Positions 1-8,344 are shown, numbered from the stretch's first letter. The stretch: 64,000 bases of DNA from Denitrobacterium detoxificans (GCF_015062615.1 NZ_SUUH01000002.1:372001-436000); one strand, 5' to 3'. Numbers and translations are program-made. The notes: generated by a model not told the origin, from the letters alone.

Positions 1-1757
1 CAATCTCGACTGAGGACAAGAACACGCGTGAGATATTTGGCGAGTACATCGACGTGTATGACATGACCCAGTCGGTGGAGGATAACGCAACTCGCCCCGT
101 TTTCTACGAAAGTCGAGTTGTTGCGTTGAAGCTGAACTCGGACAAGCTTGCCCAGCTGGACGCTGCCTATTCTGAGTTCGCCGAACAGGCCAACGAGGCG
201 AGCATCGAAAAGGCTAAGCGCGATACGGGAGGGCTCGATGCGATATTTGGCGCGCCCGAGACGATTGATGCGCTCTGCAGGGACATTATTGAGCATTACG
301 AGAACAATCGTGCTGACGTTCTGGCGGGCAAAGCTCTTATCGTGGCTTACAGCCGACCTGTTGCCATGAAAATCTACTATCGCATGATGGAACTGCGTCC
401 CCAGTGGAGGGACAAACTCGGCGTTGTTATGACGATGGGTAATCAGGACCCGGAGGAATGGTTCGACGTCTGTGGTGGAAAGTCGCACAAGAAGGAGATG
501 GAGCGCAAGTTCAAGAAGGATGACGATCCGCTAAAGATCGCTATCGTAGTAGATATGTGGCTTACGGGCTTTGACGTGCCGAGTCTGGCCACTATGTATG
601 TGTTCAAGCCTATGAAAGGCCACAACCTGATGCAGGCTATAGCCCGTGTTAATCGCGTGTGCAAGGGCAAGGAGGGCGGTCTGGTTGTCGATTACATTGG
701 CATCGCTCGAGCACTTAAGCGGGCGATGAAGGATTACACCAACCGCGACCAGCATAATTACGGTGACATGGACGTGGCGGCGACTGCCTATCCGAAATTC
801 CTAGAGAAGTTAGATGTTTGCCGCGATCTTATGTATGGCTTCGACTATGCCAAGACGATATTCACCGATAGCAAGCAGCAGCTTGCGATGGCTATCGCTG
901 AGGGAACGGACTGGCTGTTGGAGCCAGCGCACGAGGAAGACCGCGAGGATTTCGTCAAGCAGTGCCAGCTGATGAACCAGGCGCTTTCGCTTTGTAAGAG
1001 CCTGGTGTCGGAGGAGGACCAGCATGAGGCGGCATACCTTTCCGTTCTGCGCGTGCAAGTGTTGCGCCTCACCGGGCGGCAGCCATCCGGTAGAAACGGT
1101 ATGACCTACGCTGAGTTCAACAAGCGCGTGACCGCTATCTTGGAGCAGACCGTGCAGGCCGACGGCGTGATTGACCTCTTCGGCAAGGATGCTGTAGAAA
1201 TATCTTTGTTCGATGAGGCGTTTCTACAGGAACTCGCCAACATGAAGCAAAAGAATATAGCCGTAGAGAGCCTGAAACGGCTTATCAAAGAGCGTGTTCG
1301 GACGTATCAGAAGACTAGTGTGGTGAAGGCAGAGAAGTTCAGCGATATGTTGCAGAGTACGCTTAACGCTTACCTGAACGGCATGCTGACGAACGCGCAG
1401 GTTATCGAAGAGCTCGTGAACATGGCCAAGGAGATGATGAAGGATCGCTCCGACGCTGATAAGCTGGGATTGACGGATGAGGAGATGGCGTTCTACGACG
1501 CTATCACAAAGCCGCAGGCGGTGAAAGACTTCTACGACAACGACCAGCTTGTTGCTATTACGCGCGAGTTGACCGAGGCAATGCGGTCGAGCGCGACTAT
1601 CGACTGGCAGCGCAAGGAGAGCGCGCGGGCCGGTATGCGCAGGACGATCAAGCGATTGCTTCGCAAATACAAATACCCACCCGAGGGCGCCGAAGAAGCC
1701 ATGGCTACCGTCATGGCGCAATGCGAGCTCTGGGCCGACACGAAGATATACGAGTAA
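1..1757 (+). CDS. hsdR: Type I restriction enzyme R subunit (HsdR), 5' end outside window
   Basis: The reading frame is open from the left edge (first complete codon at 3), so only the C-terminal part of the motor/endonuclease subunit is present. It couples ATP-driven DNA translocation to cleavage in a type I restriction complex. The segment TGFDVPSL followed by QAIARVNRV matches superfamily 2 helicase motifs V and VI, and the FGEYIDVYDMTQSVEDNAT stretch is typical of HsdR just before them. The long helical C-terminus, which in this family contacts the methylase core, follows. The nuclease domain and helicase motif I lie upstream of the window. It is the first visible gene of a plus-strand operon with hsdM and hsdS. 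The gene ends normally at TAA. Confidence 0.93.
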   Translation, partial: ISTEDKNTREIFGEYIDVYDMTQSVEDNATRPVFYESRVVALKLNSDKLAQLDAAYSEFAEQANEASIEKAKRDTGGLDAIFGAPETIDALCRDIIEHYENNRADVLAGKALIVAYSRPVAMKIYYRMMELRPQWRDKLGVVMTMGNQDPEEWFDVCGGKSHKKEMERKFKKDDDPLKIAIVVDMWLTGFDVPSLATMYVFKPMKGHNLMQAIARVNRVCKGKEGGLVVDYIGIARALKRAMKDYTNRDQHNYGDMDVAATAYPKFLEKLDVCRDLMYGFDYAKTIFTDSKQQLAMAIAEGTDWLLEPAHEEDREDFVKQCQLMNQALSLCKSLVSEEDQHEAAYLSVLRVQVLRLTGRQPSGRNGMTYAEFNKRVTAILEQTVQADGVIDLFGKDAVEISLFDEAFLQELANMKQKNIAVESLKRLIKERVRTYQKTSVVKAEKFSDMLQSTLNAYLNGMLTNAQVIEELVNMAKEMMKDRSDADKLGLTDEEMAFYDAITKPQAVKDFYDNDQLVAITRELTEAMRSSATIDWQRKESARAGMRRTIKRLLRKYKYPPEGAEEAMATVMAQCELWADTKIYE

Positions 1758-1765
1758 GGAAACGC

Positions 1766-2269
1766 ATGAACGAGCAAACGGTTGGTATGATTGGAACTGT
1801 AGGGGCCGAGCTAGCGGTACTAGCCGCTAAGGAAACGGCCGGCATGGTGGTGAACAAATTCAAGACAATCCGGACCAAGAAGGAAACAGAGGAGATTTGT
1901 AACTCGTACGAAGAAATTATCAACGAACTGGTGGCGGAGCGCGCTCGAGCCATTGCGATTGCTCGCGCATACGAATCAGAATTACAACGCTACGAGATTA
2001 CCGATAAGGATATCGAGCACCTGCAAAATACCATAGGAGACGTACTGGACATCCTAAAACCCCACCTATCAGACAACAACGCTACTGGCCTCGAGCAATT
2101 CAAGTCTCTCGTTTCTGTGGACACGTTAAAAGCAATGCAGCTCCTCGGATTTGACTACAAAAGAGCGATAGGCGACCCCCTAACGGATGCCTGCGCTGAC
2201 GCAATACGAACAAAGCTTGGGCCTAAACAGAGAAATAGCGCTCGAAATCAGCCGCAAAAACGACACTAA
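1766..2269 (+). CDS. Small uncharacterised protein inside the type I R-M operon
   Basis: This gene encodes 167 residues. The ATG at 1766 is chosen because AAGGA lies five bases upstream. It begins 8 bases after hsdR and its TAA overlaps the first possible hsdM start (TAATG at 2267-2271), so it is clearly part of the operon. The N-terminus (residues 7-25) is alanine/valine-rich and weakly hydrophobic. A charged, probably coiled-coil segment follows (about residues 30-90, rich in E, K and R), then a short tail with a basic end. I recognise no catalytic motif and no family. A structural or regulatory partner of the restriction complex is possible from position alone. Confidence 0.8.
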   Translation: MNEQTVGMIGTVGAELAVLAAKETAGMVVNKFKTIRTKKETEEICNSYEEIINELVAERARAIAIARAYESELQRYEITDKDIEHLQNTIGDVLDILKPHLSDNNATGLEQFKSLVSVDTLKAMQLLGFDYKRAIGDPLTDACADAIRTKLGPKQRNSARNQPQKRH

Positions 2270-3798
2270 TGGAAAGCAGAGCATTTATGGCCCCGAAAAA
2301 AACTGATAATACGGCAGAAGTAGGCTTTGAGCAGCAAATTTGGAGCGCCGCAGATAAACTACGCGGCAATATCGATGCCTCTGAATACAAAAACGTCGTA
2401 CTCGGCCTCATCTTCCTAAAATACATCTCCGATAAGTTCGACGTACGCTATCAAGAGCTCATCGACGAAGGCGAAAGATTCGAGGAAGACCGCGACGAGT
2501 ATTCCTACAAGAACATTTTCTGGGTGCCAAAAGAAGCTCGTTGGGCCGTGATTGCCGAAGCGGCGCATACCCCCGAGATTGGCAAAGCAATCGACAATGC
2601 AATGCGGCTCATCGAGAGCGAGAACGATAAGCTGAAAGGTATCCTGCCAAAGAACTTTGCTCGCCAGGAACTCGATAAAAGGAGACTCGGCGAAGTAGTG
2701 GATCTCTTTACCAACGTGCAAATGGCCGAAAAGGGCGATACCCGAGACATCCTAGGCCGCACGTACGAGTATTGTCTAAGCAAGTTCGCCGAAGCCGAAG
2801 GTAAGAATGCCGGCGAATTCTATACGCCCGCTTGCGTAGTCCGTACGCTGGTCGAGATTATCCAGCCATATCACGGGCGCGTATACGACCCCTGTTGCGG
2901 CAGCGGCGGCATGTTTGTGCAGTCAGCGGAATTCGTGCGCAACCACCAAGGAAAGATCGACGATCTCTCGGTTTACGGACAGGAGAGCAATCCCACCACA
3001 TGGAAAATGGCGATGATGAATCTTGCCATTCGAGGCATCGATGCCGACCTCGGTGAGTTCAACGCAGATACGTTCTTTAACGATGCTCACAAGAATGAAC
3101 GATTTGATTTCGTGCTGGCCAACCCACCCTTCAATCTCAAAGACTGGGGAGGGGACAAGCTAAAAGAAGACCCCCGCTGGGAATACGGGATCCCGCCTGA
3201 GGGAAATGCCAACTTCGCCTGGATGCAGCACATGATTCACCATTTGGCTGCAAACGGGAAAATGGGCTTGGTCCTGGCCAACGGATCGCTCTCATCCCAA
3301 CAGAATAACGAGGGCGCCATCCGTCAGGCAATCGTCGAGGCTGGACTGGTCGAGGGCGTCGTTGCGATGCCTGACAGGCTCTTCTACAGCACAGGCATCC
3401 CGGTGAGCCTGTGGATCATCAGCAAGGAGCCGAACCGCCAGCGCAAGACCCTCTTCGTGGACGCACGCGAGATGGGCACCATGGTGAGCCGCCGCCTGCG
3501 CGAGTTCACCGATGGGGACATTGCCAAAGTCGCCGAAGCGTTCGATGCCTTCCGTAAGAGCGAGCTTGAAGACGAAAAGGGTTTCTGCGCGGCCGTTGAC
3601 ATTAAGGAGATTGCCAAGCAGGACTACATCCTGACCCCTGGACGTTACGTAGGCATCAAAGACGACGAAGATGACGGCGAGCCCTTTGAGGAGAAGATGG
3701 CCCGCCTTACCGGCGAGCTTGCAAAGTGTTTCGAGGAATCCGATCGCCTGAAGCAGCAGATTCGAAAGAACTTGGAGGCTATCGGCTATAGGCTTTAA
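2269..3798 (+). CDS. hsdM: Type I restriction-modification methyltransferase subunit (HsdM)
   Basis: This is a 509-residue N6-adenine DNA methyltransferase of the HsdM family. With HsdS it forms the methylase, and with HsdR also the restriction enzyme. An HsdM N-terminal helical domain (residues 15-160, with KLRGNIDASEYKNVVLGLIF) precedes the SAM-binding motif DPCCGSGGMF and the catalytic motif NPPFNLKDWG. Length is normal for the family. Two starts are possible: ATG 2269, overlapping the stop of the preceding gene, and ATG 2287, preceded by GGAAAG. The longer one is given. The gene is followed by a PIN-domain gene and not directly by hsdS. Confidence 0.96.
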   Translation: MESRAFMAPKKTDNTAEVGFEQQIWSAADKLRGNIDASEYKNVVLGLIFLKYISDKFDVRYQELIDEGERFEEDRDEYSYKNIFWVPKEARWAVIAEAAHTPEIGKAIDNAMRLIESENDKLKGILPKNFARQELDKRRLGEVVDLFTNVQMAEKGDTRDILGRTYEYCLSKFAEAEGKNAGEFYTPACVVRTLVEIIQPYHGRVYDPCCGSGGMFVQSAEFVRNHQGKIDDLSVYGQESNPTTWKMAMMNLAIRGIDADLGEFNADTFFNDAHKNERFDFVLANPPFNLKDWGGDKLKEDPRWEYGIPPEGNANFAWMQHMIHHLAANGKMGLVLANGSLSSQQNNEGAIRQAIVEAGLVEGVVAMPDRLFYSTGIPVSLWIISKEPNRQRKTLFVDAREMGTMVSRRLREFTDGDIAKVAEAFDAFRKSELEDEKGFCAAVDIKEIAKQDYILTPGRYVGIKDDEDDGEPFEEKMARLTGELAKCFEESDRLKQQIRKNLEAIGYRL

Positions 3799-3907
3799 TC
3801 ACCCAAACCAACCAGGAGCATCAATAGCACCATGTTTTATGCTCTTGAATAGGCCCCTTCCCCGGACCGAATCATGACAGAAATAATTCTTTAGGACGGC
3901 GCACAAA

Positions 3908-4912
3908 GTGATAGCAGTCTTTTTTGATAGCAATGTACTTTTTTCGGAAAACTGTTTCGACTACTCAAAATCCTGGATCATCCAACGTATGGAAGCTTAC
4001 TCCGATTTGGCCGAATATGCTGATGCGTATGATGATATGAAATTTGTCATTCCTGAAGTTGTAGTTGAAGAAATACATCGTAGCCAATGCGAAAAATACA
4101 AAAACAAGACTGATGATTTAAAAAGAATCGTTCTTCCTGACTGGAAATTCGAACACAATTTGAGCGTCACGAATTACAGGAAATGGCTGGACGACCACTT
4201 CGACACCCATTGCAAACGCGGATCATTCGGCATGACGCAGTTTACCGTCGCCTCCATACCAGAGACCTGCTTCAAGTCGGTCGTAAAAAGAGCGCTGGCA
4301 AAAAAAGCTCCCTTCGAGGGGAAAAACAAAGCCTCTGACAAGGGGTTTAAAGATGCACTAATTTGGGAAACTCTTTTGCAATACAAGCGAGACAACAAGA
4401 TGGATGAAATAGTCTTGATAACCAAAGACGATCGCTTATCAGCTAAATCAATAAAGGAAGAATTTGAAAACGAATTTAACGGCGAAACCATAATATTCTG
4501 CTCTGATCCAGAAGAGTTCCAGAAGTACCTAAACGAATTAAACAGCAGACGCGGCGCAGATGCAGGCCTTCCGCTCAAAGAAATAGAAGACTCGAGCCAA
4601 GCCAATGAAATCTTACGATCCCTGGTCTTCTTCAACATGGAAGCCATCGCCAAGGCCGGCAACCTAAGCTACCAAAGCGACACATCATACAATTTGAAGC
4701 AGTTTAGCCTCGAAATGGATAGCGACGGCTGCCCAAGGTATTTTTCGACGCTTTGGTCAACTAATCCTGATGGCGACTCCACATACTGCGAGATTGTATT
4801 TCGCGTTTCTCAAGTCGCCAATGAACCGTCTATGCTCTGCTTAGTCGACAATCACATAATTGATATCGCTTATGACAAGGATAGCTTGGAGGCTATTAGA
4901 TATGTGTTCTAG
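3908..4912 (+). CDS. PIN-domain (DUF4935-like) putative RNase within the R-M operon
   Basis: This 334-residue protein has an N-terminal PIN fold. FFDSNVLF carries the first acidic metal ligand, PEVVVEEI a second conserved acidic strand, and FKDALIWETLL followed by VLITKDDRLS supplies the later acidic residues. PIN proteins are metal-dependent RNases. The pattern resembles the DUF4935 branch, which is larger than VapC toxins. The C-terminal 130 residues are unassigned. A GTG start at 3908 is preceded by AGGA. The 3' end overlaps hsdS by 11 bases and carries the hsdS ribosome-binding site, so the two are translationally linked. The gene is visibly more AT-rich than hsdM, suggesting separate acquisition. 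No antitoxin gene is adjacent. A PrrC-like guard role is inference only. Confidence 0.8.
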   Translation: MIAVFFDSNVLFSENCFDYSKSWIIQRMEAYSDLAEYADAYDDMKFVIPEVVVEEIHRSQCEKYKNKTDDLKRIVLPDWKFEHNLSVTNYRKWLDDHFDTHCKRGSFGMTQFTVASIPETCFKSVVKRALAKKAPFEGKNKASDKGFKDALIWETLLQYKRDNKMDEIVLITKDDRLSAKSIKEEFENEFNGETIIFCSDPEEFQKYLNELNSRRGADAGLPLKEIEDSSQANEILRSLVFFNMEAIAKAGNLSYQSDTSYNLKQFSLEMDSDGCPRYFSTLWSTNPDGDSTYCEIVFRVSQVANEPSMLCLVDNHIIDIAYDKDSLEAIRYVF

Positions 4913-6089
4913 AATGCTTGGGGAGCTTTGCTCATTCAGCCGCGGCGCCAGTGTGCCACGTGCGCGCATGCACGAAGATGGCGACTACCTATACATACAC
5001 TATGGCGATTTGTATAAAGGCTTCGAGCTTCGCATCGATGTCAATGAACCGCAAAAGCCAATCCCATACATCACATCAGACGAGCGAATAAAGGACGGGC
5101 AGTGGCTCCAAGACCAGGACATCGTCTACGTCTTGACTTCTGAAACAGTAGACGACTTAGGCCACTCGTTTCTTTTCAACAACCCTGAAGGCATTCCTGC
5201 TGTAGCGGGTACAGAGACCACGATCGTGCGCGTTGAGCACCGTGACCTCCTTGAGCCTGCCTACCTCAACTATCTCATGCACACTCCTCGCTTCAAGCTG
5301 CTTCTTAGGCAGTACGTAAAGGGCATGAAAGTGTTTCGTGTCCATCCAGATGATCTGTCACGAATCGAGATAAACCTTCCGAGCCTGAACGACCAAAGAA
5401 AAACCGTCGCATTGCTTGATGCGATATTCGGAAAGCAGATAGTCGCTAGACGCACAAATGATTATTTGCTTGACCTTGGCACTGCTCAATTTGAAGCAGC
5501 ATTGCAAACCGATTGTCGCGAAGTGAGGTTCGGCGACATCGTTGAACTCGAAGACTCAAAACGCATTCCGCTTAATAGCCGTGATCGTGAGCAACGCAAG
5601 GGACCATATCCGTATTACGGTGCCACATCAGTCATGGATTATGTCGATGACTACCTGTTCGACGGCATCCGTATTCTGCTTGGCGAGGATGGATCGGTGA
5701 TAACCGACGACGGTTATCCAGTGCTCCAATACGTTTGGGGGAAGTACTGGGTCAACAATCACGCACACATTCTCAAGCCCTGTGACGAATACCCTATGGA
5801 GATGCTTTATGTTGCGCTGAGCAGAACCGCAATACCTCACATTGTCACCGGTGCTGTTCAGAAAAAGATTAGTCAGAAGAACCTAAACTCTCTGATTCTC
5901 GAAATGCCAAATCCGGAAGATGTCAAAGGGCTTGAAGGCCTATTTTCCTTGTACAGAAACAATGTTGACGAAAATAAGGAGCTCGAGCAGCTGCGAGATT
6001 GCTTGTTGCCGAAGCTTATGTCAGGCAAGATTGACGTATCCGAAGTCGAGCTACCTACGCTGCCAAATAATCATTTGTCTGCTGATTGA
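4902..6089 (+). CDS. hsdS: Type I specificity subunit (HsdS), currently intact allele
   Basis: This 395-residue DNA-recognition subunit has two target-recognition domains: residues about 1-160 (TRD1) and about 200-355 (TRD2). Each is followed by a conserved helical spacer (LNDQRKTVALLDAIFGKQI and ENKELEQLRDCLLPKLMSGK). ATG 4902 is chosen because GGAGG lies nine bases upstream, inside the end of the PIN gene. The codons TNDYL at the middle junction are encoded by a 15-bp recombination site (5454-5468), and the inverted copy lies over the last codons (6064-6078). The whole second half is repeated at 7557-8179. This is therefore the expressed state of an invertible locus in which TRD1 can be exchanged. 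Confidence 0.94.
   Translation: MCSRMLGELCSFSRGASVPRARMHEDGDYLYIHYGDLYKGFELRIDVNEPQKPIPYITSDERIKDGQWLQDQDIVYVLTSETVDDLGHSFLFNNPEGIPAVAGTETTIVRVEHRDLLEPAYLNYLMHTPRFKLLLRQYVKGMKVFRVHPDDLSRIEINLPSLNDQRKTVALLDAIFGKQIVARRTNDYLLDLGTAQFEAALQTDCREVRFGDIVELEDSKRIPLNSRDREQRKGPYPYYGATSVMDYVDDYLFDGIRILLGEDGSVITDDGYPVLQYVWGKYWVNNHAHILKPCDEYPMEMLYVALSRTAIPHIVTGAVQKKISQKNLNSLILEMPNPEDVKGLEGLFSLYRNNVDENKELEQLRDCLLPKLMSGKIDVSEVELPTLPNNHLSAD
5454..5468 (+). repeat. Inversion site A in hsdS
   Basis: The 15-bp sequence ACAAATGATTATTTG lies at the TRD1/TRD2 junction, where it encodes TNDYL. Its core has the form CAAAT-GATT-ATTTG, that is 5-bp inverted arms around an asymmetric 4-base spacer, as expected for a tyrosine recombinase crossover site. 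The same site occurs inverted at 6064-6078 and direct at 7557-7571. Confidence 0.8.
5454..6076 (+). repeat. 623-bp direct repeat, copy 1 (hsdS second half)
   Basis: This segment encodes TRD2 and the C-terminal spacer of HsdS and recurs at 7557-8179, offset by 2,103 bases. I saw no mismatch between the copies by eye. The repeat boundaries coincide with the recombination sites at both ends. Confidence 0.93.
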
Positions 6090-6549
6090 TATTGATTAGT
6101 TCTCGAATTGGGTTGAGGGTATTGGCGATAGCGACCTGGTCTTTATCGTCCATGCGCTCAAACTCGTAATGCACGATAGCGGCCTTGTCGCCACGTGGCA
6201 TCTTCGTGCCCCTGGAAGTGGCGACCATGTAATCGAAGAAGGAATCATCCGAGAGCAGCCAGTAAAGATAATCGGCGTCGCAGTTTGACGGTTCAAAAAC
6301 AAGCACATCGGCCGAACAGCAGCCATCGGCAGTCGCCTGCCAGATCTTCTTAAAATAGGGCCTGATGTTTGAGACGAGCGTATCACCTTTGCGAAAAACA
6401 CGAGCCTTACCAGTGGAAGGGATAGAAGATGCAGCTGTGACGCCTGCTCTGTTGGGCAGCATCGATTCTGTAGAAATATAGGTTTGCGGGTCGACGGGTA
6501 TGCTGTCTGTCCGATACCTGCATATATCGACAAGCTCTGCTTTGCTCAT
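6055..6549 (-). pseudogene. hsdS': Silent alternative HsdS first half (TRD1 cassette)
   Basis: This 164-residue half-HsdS has one target-recognition domain (residues 1-135, with GDTLVSNIRPYFKKIW) and the central helical spacer ending in QQTNDYL. It then stops after two extra residues because the reading frame leaves the recombination site B. Its ATG overlaps the stop codon of the recombinase gene (ATGA at 6546-6549), so the two are translationally coupled. It is not a decayed gene: joining it at the shared TNDYL codons to LDLGTAQFEAAL of either second-half copy restores a full-length HsdS with a different TRD1. I treat it as a storage cassette of the inversion system. Confidence 0.88.
6064..6078 (-). 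repeat. Inversion site B (inverted copy)
   Basis: This is an exact inverted copy of the 15-bp site, shared by the last codons of plus-strand hsdS and, on the minus strand, by the TNDYL codons at the end of the alternative hsdS first half. Recombination with site A would flip 5469-6063 and attach the second half to the minus-strand first half in frame. Confidence 0.8.
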
Positions 6550-7499
6550 TCCAAATACTTCCTGTGCGAAGCTTTCACGTTGTTCTGGTTCACCATCGCG
6601 TAGTGCATGGTGGTGTCTATTCTCGCATGACCAAGCAGCTTTTGCACTTGCTCGATGGGCATCCCCTTGTCAATTGCATGAGTCGCCAGTGTACGTCGGA
6701 ACTTATGAGGATGAACCCGCAGGACGCCACACTCTTTGCCGAGGTTGCGCAGGCGCGTCTCGACTCCGCCTATGCTTAAACGTGTTGCAGAGGCATCAAG
6801 CGAGACGAACAGTGCAGGGCTATCATCGGCGCGGCTATCAAGGTATGCCTGCAGGTGGAGCTTGGCACGAGCGTCGAAATAGACCGGGCGTTGCTTGTTT
6901 CCCTTGCCGGTAACGATGCACTCGCGCTCCTGCAGATCGATATCGGCAATATCAAGGCCGACGAGCTCTCCCACGCGCATGCCCGTAGTCGCCAGCATGT
7001 CGACGATGGCGAGATCGCGAGCGTTCGTGCAATTGTCGCGCAGGGTTTCCAGGTCCTCGTCGCTCAGCACTTCTTTAGTGATGGTTGCGGTTTTCACGCG
7101 GTGGATGCGACGAACGGGGCTCTTCACGATGTAGTCCTCGTCTTCGAGCCACGAGAAGAAGCTGGATAGGATACGGCGGATGTTGTCGATCGTGACCTTG
7201 CTGGCATTGCGCTTGGACTCATAGTCGGCAAGGTAGCCCCGCAGGTCATCGCTCTCAATCTGGGTGTATGGTTTGCCGATGGATTTGACCATATGCCGGA
7301 TGGTGCTCTCGTAGTAGGTAATGGTGCGGGATGAGCAGCCCTCGACCTCCTTTGCCGTCAGGAAGAGCCGAAGCAGATCGGCGCTAGCTTCTTGTCGTGG
7401 TGATAAGGCGAAACGGAGAACCTCTCCCAAACGTTTCAGCTGGTCGCAGTTGAGGATGGGTTGCATTTGGATGAGTACGAGGTTGATAGTTGTTTCCAT
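6546..7499 (-). CDS. XerC/D-type tyrosine recombinase, probable hsdS invertase
   Basis: This 317-residue site-specific recombinase has a SAM-like core-binding N-domain (residues about 35-120) and a catalytic domain. The catalytic arginine lies in TTGMRVGELVGLD, the HxxR pair in HPHKFRRTLATHAI, and the last His and nucleophile Tyr in LGHARIDTTMHYA. All catalytic residues are present. The ATG at 7499 is preceded by AAAGGA; the longer open frame upstream runs into site C and is not needed. It sits between inversion sites B and C, so its own orientation would change with a B-C inversion. Its natural substrate is most likely the 15-bp CAAAT-GATT-ATTTG sites, as in other phase-variable type I systems. 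Confidence 0.92.
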   Translation of the reverse strand: METTINLVLIQMQPILNCDQLKRLGEVLRFALSPRQEASADLLRLFLTAKEVEGCSSRTITYYESTIRHMVKSIGKPYTQIESDDLRGYLADYESKRNASKVTIDNIRRILSSFFSWLEDEDYIVKSPVRRIHRVKTATITKEVLSDEDLETLRDNCTNARDLAIVDMLATTGMRVGELVGLDIADIDLQERECIVTGKGNKQRPVYFDARAKLHLQAYLDSRADDSPALFVSLDASATRLSIGGVETRLRNLGKECGVLRVHPHKFRRTLATHAIDKGMPIEQVQKLLGHARIDTTMHYAMVNQNNVKASHRKYLE

Positions 7500-7556
7500 C
7501 ACAGTTCCTTTCAGCGGGGGATGGAAACATTCTGTTGGACATGCTGATCGGGTGCG

Positions 7557-7571
7557 ACAAATGATTATTTG
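7557..7571 (+). repeat. Inversion site C
   Basis: This is an exact third copy of ACAAATGATTATTTG, at the start of the silent second copy of the hsdS second half. Recombination with site B would flip the recombinase and the alternative first half onto the plus strand and fuse that half in frame to the second-half copy. Confidence 0.78.
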
Positions 7572-8166
7572 CTTGACCTTGGCACTGCTCAATTTGAAGC
7601 AGCATTGCAAACCGATTGTCGCGAAGTGAGGTTCGGCGACATCGTTGAACTCGAAGACTCAAAACGCATTCCGCTTAATAGCCGTGATCGTGAGCAACGC
7701 AAGGGACCATATCCGTATTACGGTGCCACATCAGTCATGGATTATGTCGATGACTACCTGTTCGACGGCATCCGTATTCTGCTTGGCGAGGATGGATCGG
7801 TGATAACCGACGACGGTTATCCAGTGCTCCAATACGTTTGGGGGAAGTACTGGGTCAACAATCACGCACACATTCTCAAGCCCTGTGACGAATACCCTAT
7901 GGAGATGCTTTATGTTGCGCTGAGCAGAACCGCAATACCTCACATTGTCACCGGTGCTGTTCAGAAAAAGATTAGTCAGAAGAACCTAAACTCTCTGATT
8001 CTCGAAATGCCAAATCCGGAAGATGTCAAAGGGCTTGAAGGCCTATTTTCCTTGTACAGAAACAATGTTGACGAAAATAAGGAGCTCGAGCAGCTGCGAG
8101 ATTGCTTGTTGCCGAAGCTTATGTCAGGCAAGATTGACGTATCCGAAGTCGAGCTACCTACGCTGC

Positions 8167-8179
8167 CAAATAATCATTT
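8167..8179 (-). repeat. Inversion site D (13 of 15 bases)
   Basis: This is an inverted partial copy at the end of the second hsdS half-copy. It matches the 15-bp site for 13 bases and then diverges (A in place of G at 8180), breaking the outermost base of the palindromic arm. It is probably a weaker or dead site. Confidence 0.6.
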
Positions 8180-8344
8180 ACACGTATTTCTTAGCACGGC
8201 GCCTCTTCGGCTATCTGCTCGGTAAAATGGCAAAGTATGCGATGTAGTACATGGTGGCAAGGGCAGGATGACGCATCAGGGACGAGATCTTTATGCGTCT
8301 AACGGCAAGTGATTTGGCAGCATCAAGATAATTTAGGGCAAGCG

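Larger units (their letters stand above)
7557..8179 (+). repeat. 623-bp direct repeat, copy 2
   Basis: This is the second copy of the hsdS second half. It starts at 7557 and ends at 8179, after which the flanks differ completely from those of copy 1. Apparent identity points to recent duplication or continuing gene conversion. Confidence 0.93.
7557..8225 (+). pseudogene. Silent HsdS second-half copy (TRD2 cassette)
   Basis: This open frame encodes TRD2 and the C-terminal spacer of HsdS and matches residues 185 to 391 of the intact protein. It ends with a different tail (HVFLSTAPLRLSAR). There is an in-frame stop (TGA 7545-7547) just upstream and no ribosome-binding site, so it cannot make a complete subunit as it stands. 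A B-C inversion would place the alternative first half directly before it in frame, giving a second complete HsdS beside the first one. It may therefore be a functional acceptor cassette and not simply a relic. Confidence 0.85.

Noticed and set aside
6096..6533. 145-codon minus-strand frame overlapping hsdS'
   Set aside because: It is out of frame with the clear HsdS half at 6055-6549 and has no HsdS similarity.
7500..7610. Upstream extension of the recombinase to 354 residues
   Set aside because: The extension runs through inversion site C and lacks a ribosome-binding site, whereas AAAGGA precedes the ATG at 7499.
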